From Timema cristinae (taxonomy: Eukaryota > Arthropoda > Insecta > Phasmatodea > Timematidae): a DNA stretch of 64,000 nt. A program made the translations under genes and the position numbers. Under the pieces are notes generated by a model that saw only the letters and a list, made by a program, of their open reading frames with translations, made no database searches and had not been told where the DNA came from. Within the stretch, counting starts at the first letter, position 1, and each line of letters opens with the position of its first letter. Shown here piece after piece: positions 24,766-37,180 of this stretch. The stretch spans positions 51,224,014 through 51,288,013 of the forward strand of contig JBCFYV010003508.1 in assembly GCA_039000515.1 (NCBI GenBank), in the 5' to 3' direction.

Positions 24766-26602
24766 TTTGCTTATACAACGAAATATATATTTTATCACAA
24801 CGTTTCTTATTTAGCTTAACCGTACACCCTATATATGTTATAGATATTAGTCAATCACGAGCTAAGTTTACTTGGAATACAGCTCGAAATGTTACTAGAA
24901 GTAATCCCTAATATATTACTACGCCAACAGCTGACATCTATCACTTTGGATGACTGTAATGAAAACAGATGGTAATATATTAATGTGATAGTTAACCACA
25001 GTAATTTAGGCCAGTATTATTTATATATTTATTTGAGGTCAGACACAAAGTTTATTTATAGTTTTATTCCCCTTAAAAAAATAATAACACCACTTTCACT
25101 AAAACTTCTAATGAACATAGCTTCAAAATGGCGGCTGACGAATCTAAACCATGTGATTGAACATAACGGTAAACAAGTTGTTTACAATGATGCAGACATG
25201 CAGTTGATGAAAATATTTTATTCAGTTAAATATTTCAAAATACGATAAAATAATCATAAAATAATTTATTGTATGTAAAAAAATTACAACAATTTTCTCT
25301 TTTCCAAGTAAATACGATGCCTGTATTAAAAGATATTGATGTGTGTACTACATTGCATAGAATCAGTAACGTTCTAAAACGAAAAATAAGTACTTTTAAT
25401 TATGTTTAAAATATTATTTCGAGTTGGATAAAAAGAAATTATTAAAAAAATGAAATAGTATGAGAAAACTTAAATTTACTTTATTTTAAATGTAATATAT
25501 AACAGGTAATTAAAGATCTTTACATTTATAACAAAACTGTGATCTTTTACAAGTGTTGGCAACCAAAAACCTAAACATATGATTTTCAAACTGTCATCCA
25601 GGTAAAAACCTATCGTGAACGGAATATATAGGTTTAGTATGCAACGTATTTAGATAAAACTGGATCAAAACATAAAAAATGGGCATGGCAGGTCTGCACA
25701 AGTGGAGCTCAGTTAAAAAGAACCCAAGTGTAAATTAAAAGTAAACATTGAATAGAAACATTAATTTCGCCTGGTATAATTAATGAGATTAAAAACATTT
25801 TTATACATAAAACTAATTAAAATGATAATCAATTTTGAGAGTTCACATCGTATTAAGTGGTGTAACACGAACATTTAATTATGAAAACTTGTCTGCTCAT
25901 TTATAGCTACAGCTGATTAAATTTATACTTGGGGTTTGTAATCAATACTTTTGCGCATACCTTGACTCAGCCGGTAAAACGTCGACCGATAAATCTTAAC
26001 TTTCAAAATTCGATTACTGGCATGGTATAGTTAAATTATTCAGTGAAATTGTGACTTTTCCTATTAAAGTGGGACCGTGGGACTCTGTTATGTATGTTCT
26101 AGAGTTAAGTTGGTTTGTAAGTCATAAACTGCGACATTCAGTAGGTTCAGAAAGTGGACGTTAAATAAACCAAACTAATAAATGTATTTAACTCCTCCAA
26201 TCTTCTAGCCTTCATATGTAATAATAGACGTAATCTACTTTGTTTCTGGTAAAATCGGAAAAAGCAAAGTTTATGTTGAAAAGACCCCACTTTATACTTT
26301 CCCCCAAAATAATAAGCGTTTTATCTCGTACTGGCTTCCTATTTTCTATTCAGTATAATTACCTGGATCATATATAATGAATTCTGACCCCGATAAAAAG
26401 TGATTTGTGATAAATGATTTCAATCTTCCTTTGAGAAAAATTGGATGATATTTTCTCTAAATTATTTTGCTCTCATTCTCATTTAATTTTTGTAATTTAA
26501 TGTATCGTTCAAAAAGGAAATATTACGTGAATCAGGTAAAAACAATAGTGATTTACTTACAAAGTACCTAGCCTCCAGTTCTGTACATTATTGGTTTTCC
26601 AA
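24766..26602. other. No gene recognised
   Basis: AT-rich DNA. An 87-codon plus-strand frame at 24985-25248 has no domain I recognise. GTTGGTTTGTAAGTCATAAAC near 26110 resembles the end of the second SINE family and may be a fragment of it. Confidence 0.4.
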
Positions 26603-28314
26603 TAAGATTATAACAATCATTTCCCACACCAAAGATTATAACAATCATCTCCCACACCAAAGATTATAACAATCATCTCCCACACCAAAGATTATAACAA
26701 TCATCTCCCACACCAAAGATTATAACAATCATCTCCCACAACAAAGATTATAACAATCATCTCCAACACCAAAGATTATAACAATCATCTCCCACAACAA
26801 AGATTATAACAATCATCTCCAACAACAAAGATTATAACAATCATCTCCCACAACAAAGATTATAACAATCATCTCCCACACCAAAGATTATAACAATCAT
26901 CTCCCACACCAAAGATTATAACAATCATCTCCCACAACAAAGATTATAACAATCATCTCCCACAACAAAGATTATAGCAATCATCTCCCACACCAAAGAT
27001 TATAGCAATCATTTCTTACACCAAAGATTATAACAATCATCTCCAACAACAAAGATTATAACAATCATCTCCCACAACAAAGATTATAACAATCATCTCC
27101 CACAACAAAGATTATAACAATCATCTCCCACAACAAAGATTATAGCAATCATCTCCCACACCAAAGATTATAGCAATCATTTCTTACACCAAAGATTATA
27201 ACAATCATCTCCCACAACAAAGATTATAGCAATCATCTCCCACACCAAAGATTATAGCAATCATTTCTTACACCAAAGATTATAACAATCATCTCCAACA
27301 ACAAAGATTATAACAATCATCTCCCACAACAAAGATTATAACAATCATCTCCCACAACAAAGATTATAGCAATCATCTCCCACACCAAAGATTATAACAA
27401 TCATCTCCCACACCAAAGATTATAACAATCATCTCCCACAACAAAGATTATAACAATCATCTCCCACAACAAAGATTATAACAATCATCTCCCACAACAA
27501 AGATTATAGCAATCATCTCCCACACCAAAGATTATAGCAATCATTTCTTACACCAAAGATTATAACAATCATCTCCCACAACAAAGATTATAGCAATCAT
27601 CTCCCACACCAAAGATTATAGCAATCATTTCTTACACCAAAGATTATAACAATCATCTCCAACAACAAAGATTATAACAATCATCTCCCACAACAAAGAT
27701 TATAGCAATCATCTCCCACACCAAAGATTATAACAATCATCTCCCACAACAAAGATTATAACAATCATTTCCCACACCAAAGATTATAACAATCATCTCC
27801 CACAACAAAGATTATAGCAATCATCTCCCACACCAAAGATTATAGCAATCATTTCTTACACTAAAGATTATAACAATCATCTCCCACAACAAAGATTATA
27901 GCAATCATCTCCCACACCAAAGATTATAGCAATCATTTCTTACACCAAAGATTATAACAATCATCTCCAACAACAAAGATTATAGCAATCAGCTCCCACA
28001 CCAAAGATTATAACAATCATCTCCAACAACAAAGATTATAACAATCAGCTCCCACACCAAAGATTATAACAATCATCTCCCACAACAAAGATTATAGCAA
28101 TCATCTCCCACACCAAAGATTATAACAATCATCTCCCACAACAAAGATTATAGCAATCATCTCCCACACCAAAGATTATAGCAATCATCTCCCACACCAA
28201 AGATTATAACAATCATCTCCCACAACAAAGATTATAGCAATCATCTCCCACACCAAAGATTATAGCAATCATTTCTTACACCAAAGATTATAACAATTAT
28301 CTCTTACACCAAAG
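26603..28314. repeat. 28-bp minisatellite, about 61 copies, strict phase
   Basis: The unit is AAAGATTATAACAATCATCT plus CCCACAMC. Copies with the variant ATTTCTTACACC start at 27012, 27180, 27264, 27544, 27628, 27852, 27936 and 28272 (counted from TTTC). All intervals are exact multiples of 28 bp, so there is essentially no indel over 1.7 kb. An 84-bp spacing recurs three times, showing that multi-unit blocks were copied. Confidence 0.97.
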
Positions 28315-28424
28315 AGTTGTGGAGGAATGATTAAGATGGGAGATATTCGGTTATGTAAAGTATAATAATATTCTACATTTTGTTTGTAATGTTCAACTGT
28401 GCTTGTATTTGAATAAAACTCGTT

Positions 28425-28632
28425 ACATATTATTTATCTGATTACCGAACCCTTCCTTCACCTCTGACAATACATGTATTAATCACAACCTGTGAATGTG
28501 GGGAATGCCAGGCACCCACCGTAGTTCGGATCCCACTTTAAACTGTAGGTCCTCCATTTCATCTCACAATCACCCTACCATTACACATTAGCGTAAGTGC
28601 GTACAACCCGAACGGGTAGTAAGACGCGGTTC

Positions 28633-28668
<36 letters not shown>

Positions 28669-28678
28669 CATACTATTT
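28425..28678 (+). mobile_element. 5'-truncated SINE with AAT tail
   Basis: From about 28434 this matches the 11841-12135 SINE: TTTATCTGATTACCGAACCC, the CTTCCTTCACCTCTGACAA block, GTGCGTACAACCCGAACGGG, GTAAGACGCGGT at 28619-28630, then an (AAT)n tail to about 28665. The tRNA head is missing. Flanking ACATATTATTT and ACATACTATTT may be a target duplication, but the left copy overlaps the SINE-like start. Confidence 0.8.
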
Positions 28679-28977
28679 CCATGTAGACACTTTTGTTCTC
28701 TTTTTGACCTTCAGTGAACTGCTCTTAGTTTTATGGTCACAAAGATAATTCTCAATATCCCTCTGGACGACATTGTTAAAACACCGGATACCTGGTTTAA
28801 TATCCACTATGAGTAGAGATACATACATACGGCAGACAGACGGACAACATTGCAAAGATAACTTGTAGGGACTCATGAAACGACAACATTTATTTAGACA
28901 CATTATTTATGAAAATATTTCTACAAATGTTTATTTATCTATTTAGGACTCTAGCGTGCTTTATTTGAATTGACTAA
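28679..28977. other. No gene recognised
   Basis: Short unassigned stretch with no array or coding support. Confidence 0.4.
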
Positions 28978-29165
28978 TTATATCAGCACATGACTTATAA
29001 ACCAACTTGAATCTATAACAGACACAACATCCAGCCCCCAGCCGTTAATTAGTCACTGTGAAAGAGGAAACCCCCATTTAAACAATGGAACGAGTTTTGG
29101 CCATGTCGCGAATCGAACCCGGTATCCTTAGCTCAATAGACATACAGGCTATCGTCTGAGGACTA
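28978..29165 (-). mobile_element. Second SINE family, tRNA-headed, minus strand
   Basis: On the minus strand, AGCCTGTATGTCTATTGAGC then ACCGGGTTCGATTCGCGAC give A- and B-box-like strings. They are followed by a body with GGTTTCCTCTTTCACAGTG and a 3' end AAGTCATGTGCTGATAT. The same body occurs at 2249-2352 and 40888-41045. The family is distinct from the GTAAGACGCGGT-tailed SINE. Confidence 0.6.
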
Positions 29166-29860
29166 TTTACAAATGTTAAGATGGACCTCGATTGTTACCA
29201 CTTCTATTTATTGAAATGTATTCTTCAGAATAATAGATGTCCAGTATTTGGAACAGTATAAAAACGCTTGTGGGATTGGGGGTTGGTAATTGTAGGGGCT
29301 GGAGGTGGGTTGTAGCGCTCACAGCGGATGGACGACCATCTATCAACTTAATTGACCTCACGCCCACACAAAATGACACCAACATTGAGTTTTAATAATC
29401 GTTTTACCACGAGGTCGATGTGAGGCGTTCAAATAACTTTGTCATATATTGAATCTTAAATTGCTAAAACTAATTATACATTTTAATTTGTGTCAGTCTG
29501 ATGTGTTTTATACTTGGTCATTTTATATTTATTGACTGATTACAATATATTTTATATATCTGCGTTTGTGTTTTATTCAAACTTTTGCAATGTTCCTTGT
29601 GGTAAAAAATTATTCTTATTTATATAAAAATCAAGAAAACGTTTTCCCACACATCTTTCTGTTCATCAGAGCTATTCGAATATTTAAATTATTGGAGTGA
29701 TTATGAAAAATGTTTTATCCAGATTAAGATTTACAGAACGGTACCAGCATTTACTCAACAATTTTGGAAAAGAATACAACAAACATACCTGGGTGGGAAT
29801 TATATACTGACCTCGTCAGTAGTAAATTTGACCAAAAGAGTTTGACGCCTTAATCTGCGT
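29166..29860. other. No gene recognised
   Basis: AT-rich DNA with no recognisable element upstream of the Tigger-like region. Confidence 0.4.
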
Positions 29861-30131
29861 GCCCACTGATAAGCGTAGGGGGAAGTCCCCTAGTGGTGGA
29901 CACTTAAGGTTTTTAGAAGAAAAAAAACTATTTCGAAAAATATATCTTTATTTACGACTTAGATAAGTCAAAAAACTTTAAAATCAAAATAAATAAATAA
30001 ACAAAAATGCAACTTCTGCATAAACATATTAAAAAACATAAATTAAACTTTGTTGGAAATAAAGGCAGTCTCTGCAAGTGGCACCTAGTACCGGACAGAC
30101 ATCACTTCGAACCCCTTGCATCTGACAGTTT

Positions 30132-32297
30132 TAATACATCTGACACCGATCACATATATAGGAGTCTAAACACTCAGGAATGTCAGCACAGGCTTCATGA
30201 GCCCACCCATGGCAGCCGGAGCACCGTATCCAGTCTTCTTCGTAGTCCTCTAAGCACACTACGCAAGTAGTTTTTTATGTGTGAGATGATTCAATTAATG
30301 GCTGCTTTTTCTTAGCTTTCCCTTCATCTTTGCTTTTGGCCTTTACTCCTTTGGCTTGTTTCCCCTTCCTTACAATTATTCCTTTGGCATTTGCGCCTTT
30401 GCTTTGTTCTCCTGCCTCTTCTATAGCAGTTGTAAAGTTGGTTTTCATTGTTTTCTTTCCTCCTTAGCATTCTTTTCATTATCTGTTTCCTCGACAGCAA
30501 TTTTGTATGGGGATGATGTCAAAATTTCACTTCTTTCACATTTTCTTTTCCGAGCAGCTGATCTTTTTTTGCAGCATCTGGTAATGGAGACAATTTATGG
30601 ACAATTTGAATAATATCTGGATCAAAGCTAGTCGATGGCTTGGGACTGCTGATTCTGGTTTCGTGGGTGGAATCCTGAGGAGAGCCCGTGGATTCTGTTG
30701 AGACCAAATCGCAAGTTGTGGCGGTGCTTTCAGCTATCGCTAAATCAGCGGCAGATACGGGACCCTTTCCGCTGTTATCCATAGTGTTTGAGGAAGTTCC
30801 TGGTTCTTCTAATGGAATATTGGTCATGATGGCCGACAAATAATCCAGGTCGGAAAATAAATGTTTATCAAATGGGTAAATGCCTGTGCATTTGAACCCA
30901 TTTGCCGCAATATCCAGTCTAGCAACTTTTGTGAACGCTTCATTGACAAGACCAGTAATGTCGCAGTCGGTAATCCGAGATCCAGCAGTTGCTATCATCC
31001 ACATGTCGCATCGTTGGTTATAGTTATATTTAAACGGTTTCATGAATGTTCTATCTAAAAGTTGGAGCGTGGTATGTGGCGATGAGCATATCAAATGAAT
31101 GTGGTTTTAGCGACAAAAAATGATAACCGCCATTGTCTTGTGGCTGCAGTAGCCATCCAGTAGAAGCAGCACAAGGCTCTCTTTAGTTGGGTGTGAGTGT
31201 TTTACAAACAGATGCAACCAGCGTAGGAAGAAGTCACTATTCATCCAGCCTTTTGGCTGGGCCACACCCACACTTTTGGCCGGAGAATTAATCATGAGTC
31301 TATCATTCATTCTTTGCCTTGGAAACACGAAAAATGGCGGTATGAAGTGGCCGTTAGCGCTCATACAAAACAAGACTGTTATATTTTTGTCCCTCTCAGC
31401 AGAAGTGAGCTTCCTTACTTGACGGACAGCCTTTGAAGAAAGAACTTTTTGATGCTTATGCACTCTTACTCCAGTTTCATCGCAGTTGTAAATGTTGGAA
31501 GGTGGAAATTTGTGCAGTGTTATCAGGCTTTCAATATTGTCATAAAAGAGATCTACTTGTAGTTTGCTAAACCCTACGGCCCGCATCATGCTTGTCGACT
31601 CTGGTGATCACAGCGATATGCCAGGATGTCTCTCCATAACATCATAGTAAAAATGTTTTCCTGCAGTACCTTTCTCTTTGTTAAAGCGATGAGGGATCTT
31701 CATAGATTCAGCCAAGTCGAAAGCTGATTTCAAAAACTCCTTTTTCATCAGCGGCAAACATCTATTTGACAAATCTTTGACGTGGTCCACTAAAACCTGT
31801 TCATACTCGGGTGAAAATGTGTTAGTGAATCTACCGATCTTTGGTTGACACTCACTTCTTCCCCACGGTTCAATGCTGATGTTTTTATCATGTAGACTAC
31901 TTTTTGGAATGTTGTAGCGCGACGAAGCTTCTCTCAGAGTAAGTTCTTTAGTCAAAACCTTAGTAATCGCAGTTTGTAAACTTGTTTGGTCCCATTTTCA
32001 CTTATTTTTCTTCTCTTCCATTTCGATTTTATTCCGTTCTTCAATCCTCTAAAAATCGTATAACAATTATAATAAAAAGTATAAATACTGACAAGATAAA
32101 ATAACATGTTCACTGTCCGGCGTTAAGGGACTACTTTGTGTCCAGTACTAGGGGACAGAGAATCGACAGAATTATACATTCCATATCAAAACTATTTTGG
32201 AAATCTTCAAAAACTTTTATAGATTACGAGCAACAATGGAACACTACCGTTAATAAAAATAAAAATAAACAACTGATCACAAATACTAAAAACTCAC
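30132..32297 (-). pseudogene. Decayed pogo/Tigger-type transposase with C-terminal PHD-like finger
   Basis: This is a DNA transposase that would cut and paste its own element. From an ATG at 32021, the minus strand reads an N-terminal psq-type helix-turn-helix (KELTLREASSRYNIPKSSL), then a second DNA-binding region. It continues with a DDE core: NCDETG at about 31480, CMSANGHFIPP, LLLDGYCSHKT near 31140, and a PHTT...LLDRTF block with the third Asp at about 31050. It ends at a TAA at 30132-30134 after a Cys/His cluster (CVVC, WIRCSGC, WAHEAC, YICDRC) that fits a PHD-type zinc finger, as known for some Tigger-like proteins of insects. The frame is broken by an early TGA seven codons in, shifts near 31600 and 31100, and further breaks before the finger. 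A 5' untranslated intron at 32049-32297 keeps perfect ends. I could not delimit the terminal inverted repeats. Confidence 0.85.
32049..32297 (-). other. GT-AG intron in the 5' leader of the Tigger-like pseudogene
   Basis: On the minus strand the donor reads CAG|GTGAGTTTTT with GT at 32297-32296. The acceptor reads GATTTTTAG|AGG with AG at 32050-32049. The ATG lies 28 bp inside the next exon. This is direct sequence evidence for a spliced transcript structure, now in a dead gene. Confidence 0.6.
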
Positions 32298-33824
32298 CTG
32301 AATATTATGTGACGTAGTGTCTTCCCGCCAAGAACATAAACAACCGCTACTACTGTTGTCGCGTGCGTCCCGTGATTTGGTATTGCTACGTCCCCCCGCG
32401 CCCCTGTCCCCGTCCTTGAATCGCTCGCGTTCTGAGTTGCCGAAATAGTACGAGTGTCCGGCGTTATTATAATATTACCTTGGTGGTGTATACTTCAAGC
32501 AAACTTTATGATCGGATATTTCTAAAATTACTAAAATTAGATTACAGAAAAAGATATAAAATTATGTGTTTTTTTTTAAAATGTACACATTTGTTTAATG
32601 ACATGGTTCCTACTAACCACTAGGATATTCGCCACTTGACAAAGTAATCTAAGTATCTAGGATGAGGAGGAGATCTACTAGTTTGTATACACCTGGAATG
32701 TGACTTGGCTAGCTTTGTATGTTATTGGCGTAGTATAAACAAATATATTAAACTAATCTCCATTATAGCATCATAGTAGCATACATAATAATATTCGGAA
32801 TGTCCATTAAACACCATTACCATCTCTGGCTAATACAAGAAAATACCAGTGACACTCGTGTTACCAGTGACACCCGTGCTACCAGTGACACGTGAACCTA
32901 ACTTGATATTTGACTCTTAGCATACTAATTAAGAGTAATTTACAAAAACCTCATTTTTAAAACCCCATGTTATTAACTATTAATTTAGATAATGAGTTAG
33001 ATATGAAGAACAGTTGAGTTTTAAAAGAAACGTGTCAGCATTAGTATGGAAGAATAATGGAAAATAGTTTAAGAGAAACCACCCTTAGTACACTCGATTG
33101 TCATCCATTACGAGACTGACGCCTTAGATCTACAACTAACTTATTTTACGATATTTCTATAATGATCTGGTTTGAAATATAAATGTTGGAACTGTTTGTA
33201 GTTGTTATCAGAGGGAACACTTTAAATAGTTTAATAGCCCCTTTAACTATGTTGTTCCAATATGTATGTAGCTGTGCTGATCTGGGGACGGGGAAGTACC
33301 AATATATCTTTATTATTACCAACATAAATATCTTCAAGATAGTCTACTTATTTGAGAGAGATTTTGTTTTTTAATAGAAGTGTACAGTTTTAAAATGAGT
33401 AGCCCCTGTTCAGGATCTGTACCGTGTAAATGTTAGCGTGGTTCATTCTTCATGGACGGAGAGTGTCACAGACTGTCACTTATTGACAGTTTTTAAAGCA
33501 CGATTATTAATTCAAGTAGTTGAAGTAGAACACAATGAAGGCCTCGCTTACCATAACTGACGAGGGCTTTCATCCCTGTAACTGGAGGGTAGCCCGCGAA
33601 CAAGGGTGGCGGGGTTATACTGGCTGGATATTCCGTCACAAATGAATGTTATCATTTATTTATACACGATTGACGTCAAACACTCTATGACGTAAAGGAT
33701 TAACTCCAGCTATGGTTTCACACTGTATTGACGTCATCCACACTATGTATCTGTTAATAATCGTGGATAGGTGTCTCTTGAATCGTTTCTATAAAGCTCG
33801 ATTGACACAGTCATTGAGAATACA
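32298..33824. other. Tigger upstream region, then no gene recognised
   Basis: GC-rich sequence at 32330-32470 is probably the promoter and noncoding first exon of the Tigger copy; CGCCGGACA occurs on the minus strand near 32114 and 32466. A three-unit 18-bp repeat of ACCAGTGACAC lies at 32845-32890. A fragment at 33090-33135 resembles the middle of the SINE at 5958-6240. Confidence 0.35.
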
Positions 33825-35493
33825 GAACATAATCTCTCCGAGTGATACAGTAGTTCACATACTGTATGTTGGCCCATAGCTCCGAGTCGTGACGCAATCC
33901 AGAGTTACAGAACATAATCTCTCCGAGTGATACAGTAGTTCACATACTGTATGTTGGCCCGTAGCTCCGAGTCGTGACGCAATCCAGAGTTACAGAGCAT
34001 AATCTCTCCGAGTGATACAGTAGTTCACATACTGTATGTTGGCCCGTAGCTCCGAGTCGTGACGCAATCCAGAGTTACAGAACATAATCTCTCCGAGTGA
34101 TACAGTAGTTCACATACTGTATGTTGGCCCGTAGCTCCGAGTCGTGACGCAATCCAGGACAGAGATACAGAACATAATCTCTCCGAGTGATACAGTAGTT
34201 CACATACTGTATGTTGGCCCGTAGCTCCGAGTCGTGACGCAATCCAGAGTTACAGAACATAATCTCTCCGAGTGATACAGTAGTTCACATACTGTATGTT
34301 GGCCCGTAGCTCCGAGTCGTGACGCAATCCAGGACAGAGATACAGAACATAATCTCTCCGAGTGATACAGTAGTTCACATACTGTATGTTGGCCCGTAGC
34401 TCCGAGTCGTGACGCAATCCAGGACAGAGATACAGAACATAATCTCTCCGAGTGATACAGTAGTTCACATACTGTATGTTGGCCCGTAGCTCCGAGTCGT
34501 GACGCAATCCAGAGTTACAGAACATAATCTCTCCGAGTGATACAGTAGTTCACATACTGTATGTTGGCCCGTAGCTCCGAGTCGTGACGCAATCCAGGAC
34601 AGAGATACAGAACATAATCTCTCCGAGTGATACAGTAGTTCACATACTGTATGTTGGCCCGTAGCTCCGAGTAGTGACGCAATCCAGGACAGAGATACAG
34701 AACATAATCTCTCCGAGTGATACAGTAGTTCACATACTGTATGTTGGCCCGTAGCTCCGAGTCGTGACGCAATCCAGGACAGAGATACAGAACATAATCT
34801 CTCCGAGTGATACAGTAGTTCACATACTGTATGTTGGCCCGTAGCTCCGAGTCGTGACGCAATCCAGGACAGAGATACAGAACATAATCTCTCCGAGTGA
34901 TACAGTAGTTCACATACTGTATGTTGGCCCGTAGCTCGAGTCGTGACGCAATCCAGGACAGAGATACAGAACATAATCTCTCCGAGTGATACAGTAGTTC
35001 ACATACTGTATGTTGGCCCGTAGCTCCGAGTCGTGACGCAATCCAGGACAGAGATACAGAACATAATCTCTCCGAGTGATACAGCAGTTCACATACTGTA
35101 TGTTGGCCCGTAGCTCCGAGTCGTGACGCAATCCAGGACAGAGATACAGAACATAATCTCTCCGAGGGATACAGTAGCTCACATACTGTATGTTGGCCCG
35201 TAGCTCCGAGTCGTGACGCAATCCAGAGTTACAGAACATAATCTCTCCGAGGGATACAGTAGTTCACATACTGTATGTTGGCCCGTAGCTCCGAGTCGTG
35301 ACGCAATCCAGAGTTACAGAACATAATCTCTCCGAGTGATACAGTAGTTCACATACTGTATGTTGGCCCGTAGCTCCGAGTCGTGACGCAATCCAGGACA
35401 GAGTTACAGAGCATAATCTCTCCGAGTGATACAGTAGTTCACATACTGTATGTTGGCCCGTAGCTCCGAGTAGTGACGCAATCCAGAGTTACA
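33825..35493. repeat. 85/90-bp minisatellite, about 19 copies
   Basis: Units share ACATAATCTCTCCGAGTGAT and the near-palindrome CACATACTGTATGTTGG. They differ at the joint, where AGAGTTACAG gives an 85-bp unit and AGGACAGAGATACAG a 90-bp unit. The two types are interspersed. Each unit has GTGACGCAATCC, which resembles an ATF/C-EBP composite site. Minus-strand frames over the array are composition artefacts. Confidence 0.95.
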
Positions 35494-35509
35494 CACGCTT
35501 TCCATTAAC

Positions 35510-35800
35510 GTACGTTTAAAAACAATGAGGCTGATTGCTCGCTTCTAGCTCTACAGCGCATGCGTACTCGTGTGAGATGGTTGCTTATGAGATTTCTTTG
35601 TTTCTCCTGTATTGAACAGCTCAGACAGAGCGGACAAATTAGAGATGAGTTAGTTGAATTTTAGCGGAACAGGAAATCTTGTGATTGGTTTAGAGATCGT
35701 CACGTGACCATGTTTCTGTTCTGCGCTTGTTTTTCGGCGAAGGTGTAAATCCCCAGTAATAGTAAAACACTTTGTTACAACGGTATAAATTACGGCTGCC
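35510..35800 (+). promoter_or_regulatory. Promoter-like cluster: NRF1-like, inverted CCAAT and E-box
   Basis: GCGCATGCGT at 35556-35565 is an NRF1-like palindrome. GATTGGTT at 35683 is an inverted CCAAT box. TCACGTGACC at 35700-35709 is a USF/TFE-type E-box. Three separate core-promoter-class motifs within 155 bp of a locally GC-rich stretch suggest a real promoter or a promoter captured by a repeat. No downstream first exon with coding content is visible in either direction. Confidence 0.35.
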
Positions 35801-35829
35801 ATTTATAGAACTAGATTAAACATATGATT

Positions 35830-36092
35830 TTTTTATCACCGCGTATTACTACCCATTCGAGTTATTCCCCTATTTAATAATTGCATTAATGTGTCAAGGG
35901 TGAATAAGGTTGAATTTAGAGGAAGTGTATCCGTATTTTCGTGGAGGGAGGGTGGGAAAACCTTTAGGAAACACCACACTCAATTTACTCTATCGTGATT
36001 TGAAGCCCAATCTCCCGCTAATCAACAATTCAAGCTTTTGTGTTAGCTACACCTTGGAGCCTTCAGCCACAGAAGCAGGCGACAGCTACTAA
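35830..36092 (-). mobile_element. tRNA-derived SINE, minus strand
   Basis: On the minus strand a head (TGGCTGAAGGCTCCAAGG; GGGCTTCAAATCACG) is followed by GTGTTTCCTAAAGGTTTTCC, CACGAAAATACGGATACAC and an AACTCGAATGGGTAGTAAT-ACGCGGT tail at 35838-35870. This order matches the 574-846 and 11841-12135 SINEs. The short plus-strand frame over it is a shadow. Confidence 0.7.
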
Positions 36093-37180
36093 ATAATACC
36101 TGAAAATGTAGCATATTGCTCTAAATTAGTTTTACGTGCTTTATCGTAAATAAACATTGACACTTTTATACAGGAACGGTCATTTCTTATTTGGTATTTT
36201 CTAATACTGGTATTGAGAGGTGGTTTACTTATGTATCAATAAGAAATAAATGAATGAACTTTATAACCATTATTCAATCTTTTATTTTTTGAAAGATGAG
36301 ATATTAAAATATATATAAATACACTATTTTGTTTGACATTAGTATATAAATATTGGAAATATATTTAAGTATATTTTGAGAATAAGATGTTTCAACAAAA
36401 TTGTAAGATATTATGTGGGTTCATATTGTTGTACACCTATGCATACGTTCCGGGGTTTAATCTCATAAGTTAAAATATTAGACGTGGTTTTAATGTTCTC
36501 CTTCTCAACACACAATTGAGGAAAAATGTTTGGACGGATTAAAGAAGAATAGTTTAAATATTAGTAAGAGCAAATTATTTTTAAATTACATTCAATCTGT
36601 TATAGTAAAAATAAATCATCGTGTGATTTCTGGTATGTCTTATGAATGGTAATTTTTATATACTATATAATATATACTATGTATACTATATAACATTGTT
36701 CTTACTCATGTTAAGGCCCCTGAAGACTGCAGACCGGGAATGCCCTTAACGTATATGTATTGCATGATATTTTTAAAAATAGAAACGGGCTTCAACAATC
36801 ATAGTGTTTACATTTTTTTGTGAAATTTACGAAGATGGACAGATATGACACCCCAATAGGCGTACCCCTACACACATACACTCATGCAGAGCACAGTATT
36901 GAATGATATACATAGGCTTCATACGAATGTTGTGTTTATGAATCATAATACCAGGAAATATGTTTGGTAAAGTTTGCAGCGCTCTCTATTAAATCCTAAT
37001 TTATGACTTTACAGGAAGGTAATGTTCCTGGATTTAATCTGTGAGTGAAGCTTTATCTCAACCTACTGTTCTCTAGTTGAATTTTACACAAAGAGATGTT
37101 AAGTTCTTTATACAAGTAAATGCTTATATATTTTATATAATTCGGTTTCCGGATAAACTTTCTTGAGATGTTGGTAAAAC
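36093..37180. other. No gene recognised
   Basis: AT-rich DNA with a self-complementary TATATACTATATAATATAT stretch near 36658. No coding support. Confidence 0.4.

Noticed and set aside
29861..32480. Exact terminal inverted repeats for the Tigger-like element
   Set aside because: GTCCCCTAGT-x-x-TGGACAC occurs on the plus strand near 29887 and on the minus strand near 32151, and CGCCGGACA twice on the minus strand near the other side. I could not fix symmetrical ends or a TA duplication, so no boundary is claimed.
34075..35239. Minus-strand 91-169-codon frames in the 85/90-bp array
   Set aside because: They switch phase between units and contain only repeated residues. This is an artefact of the array.
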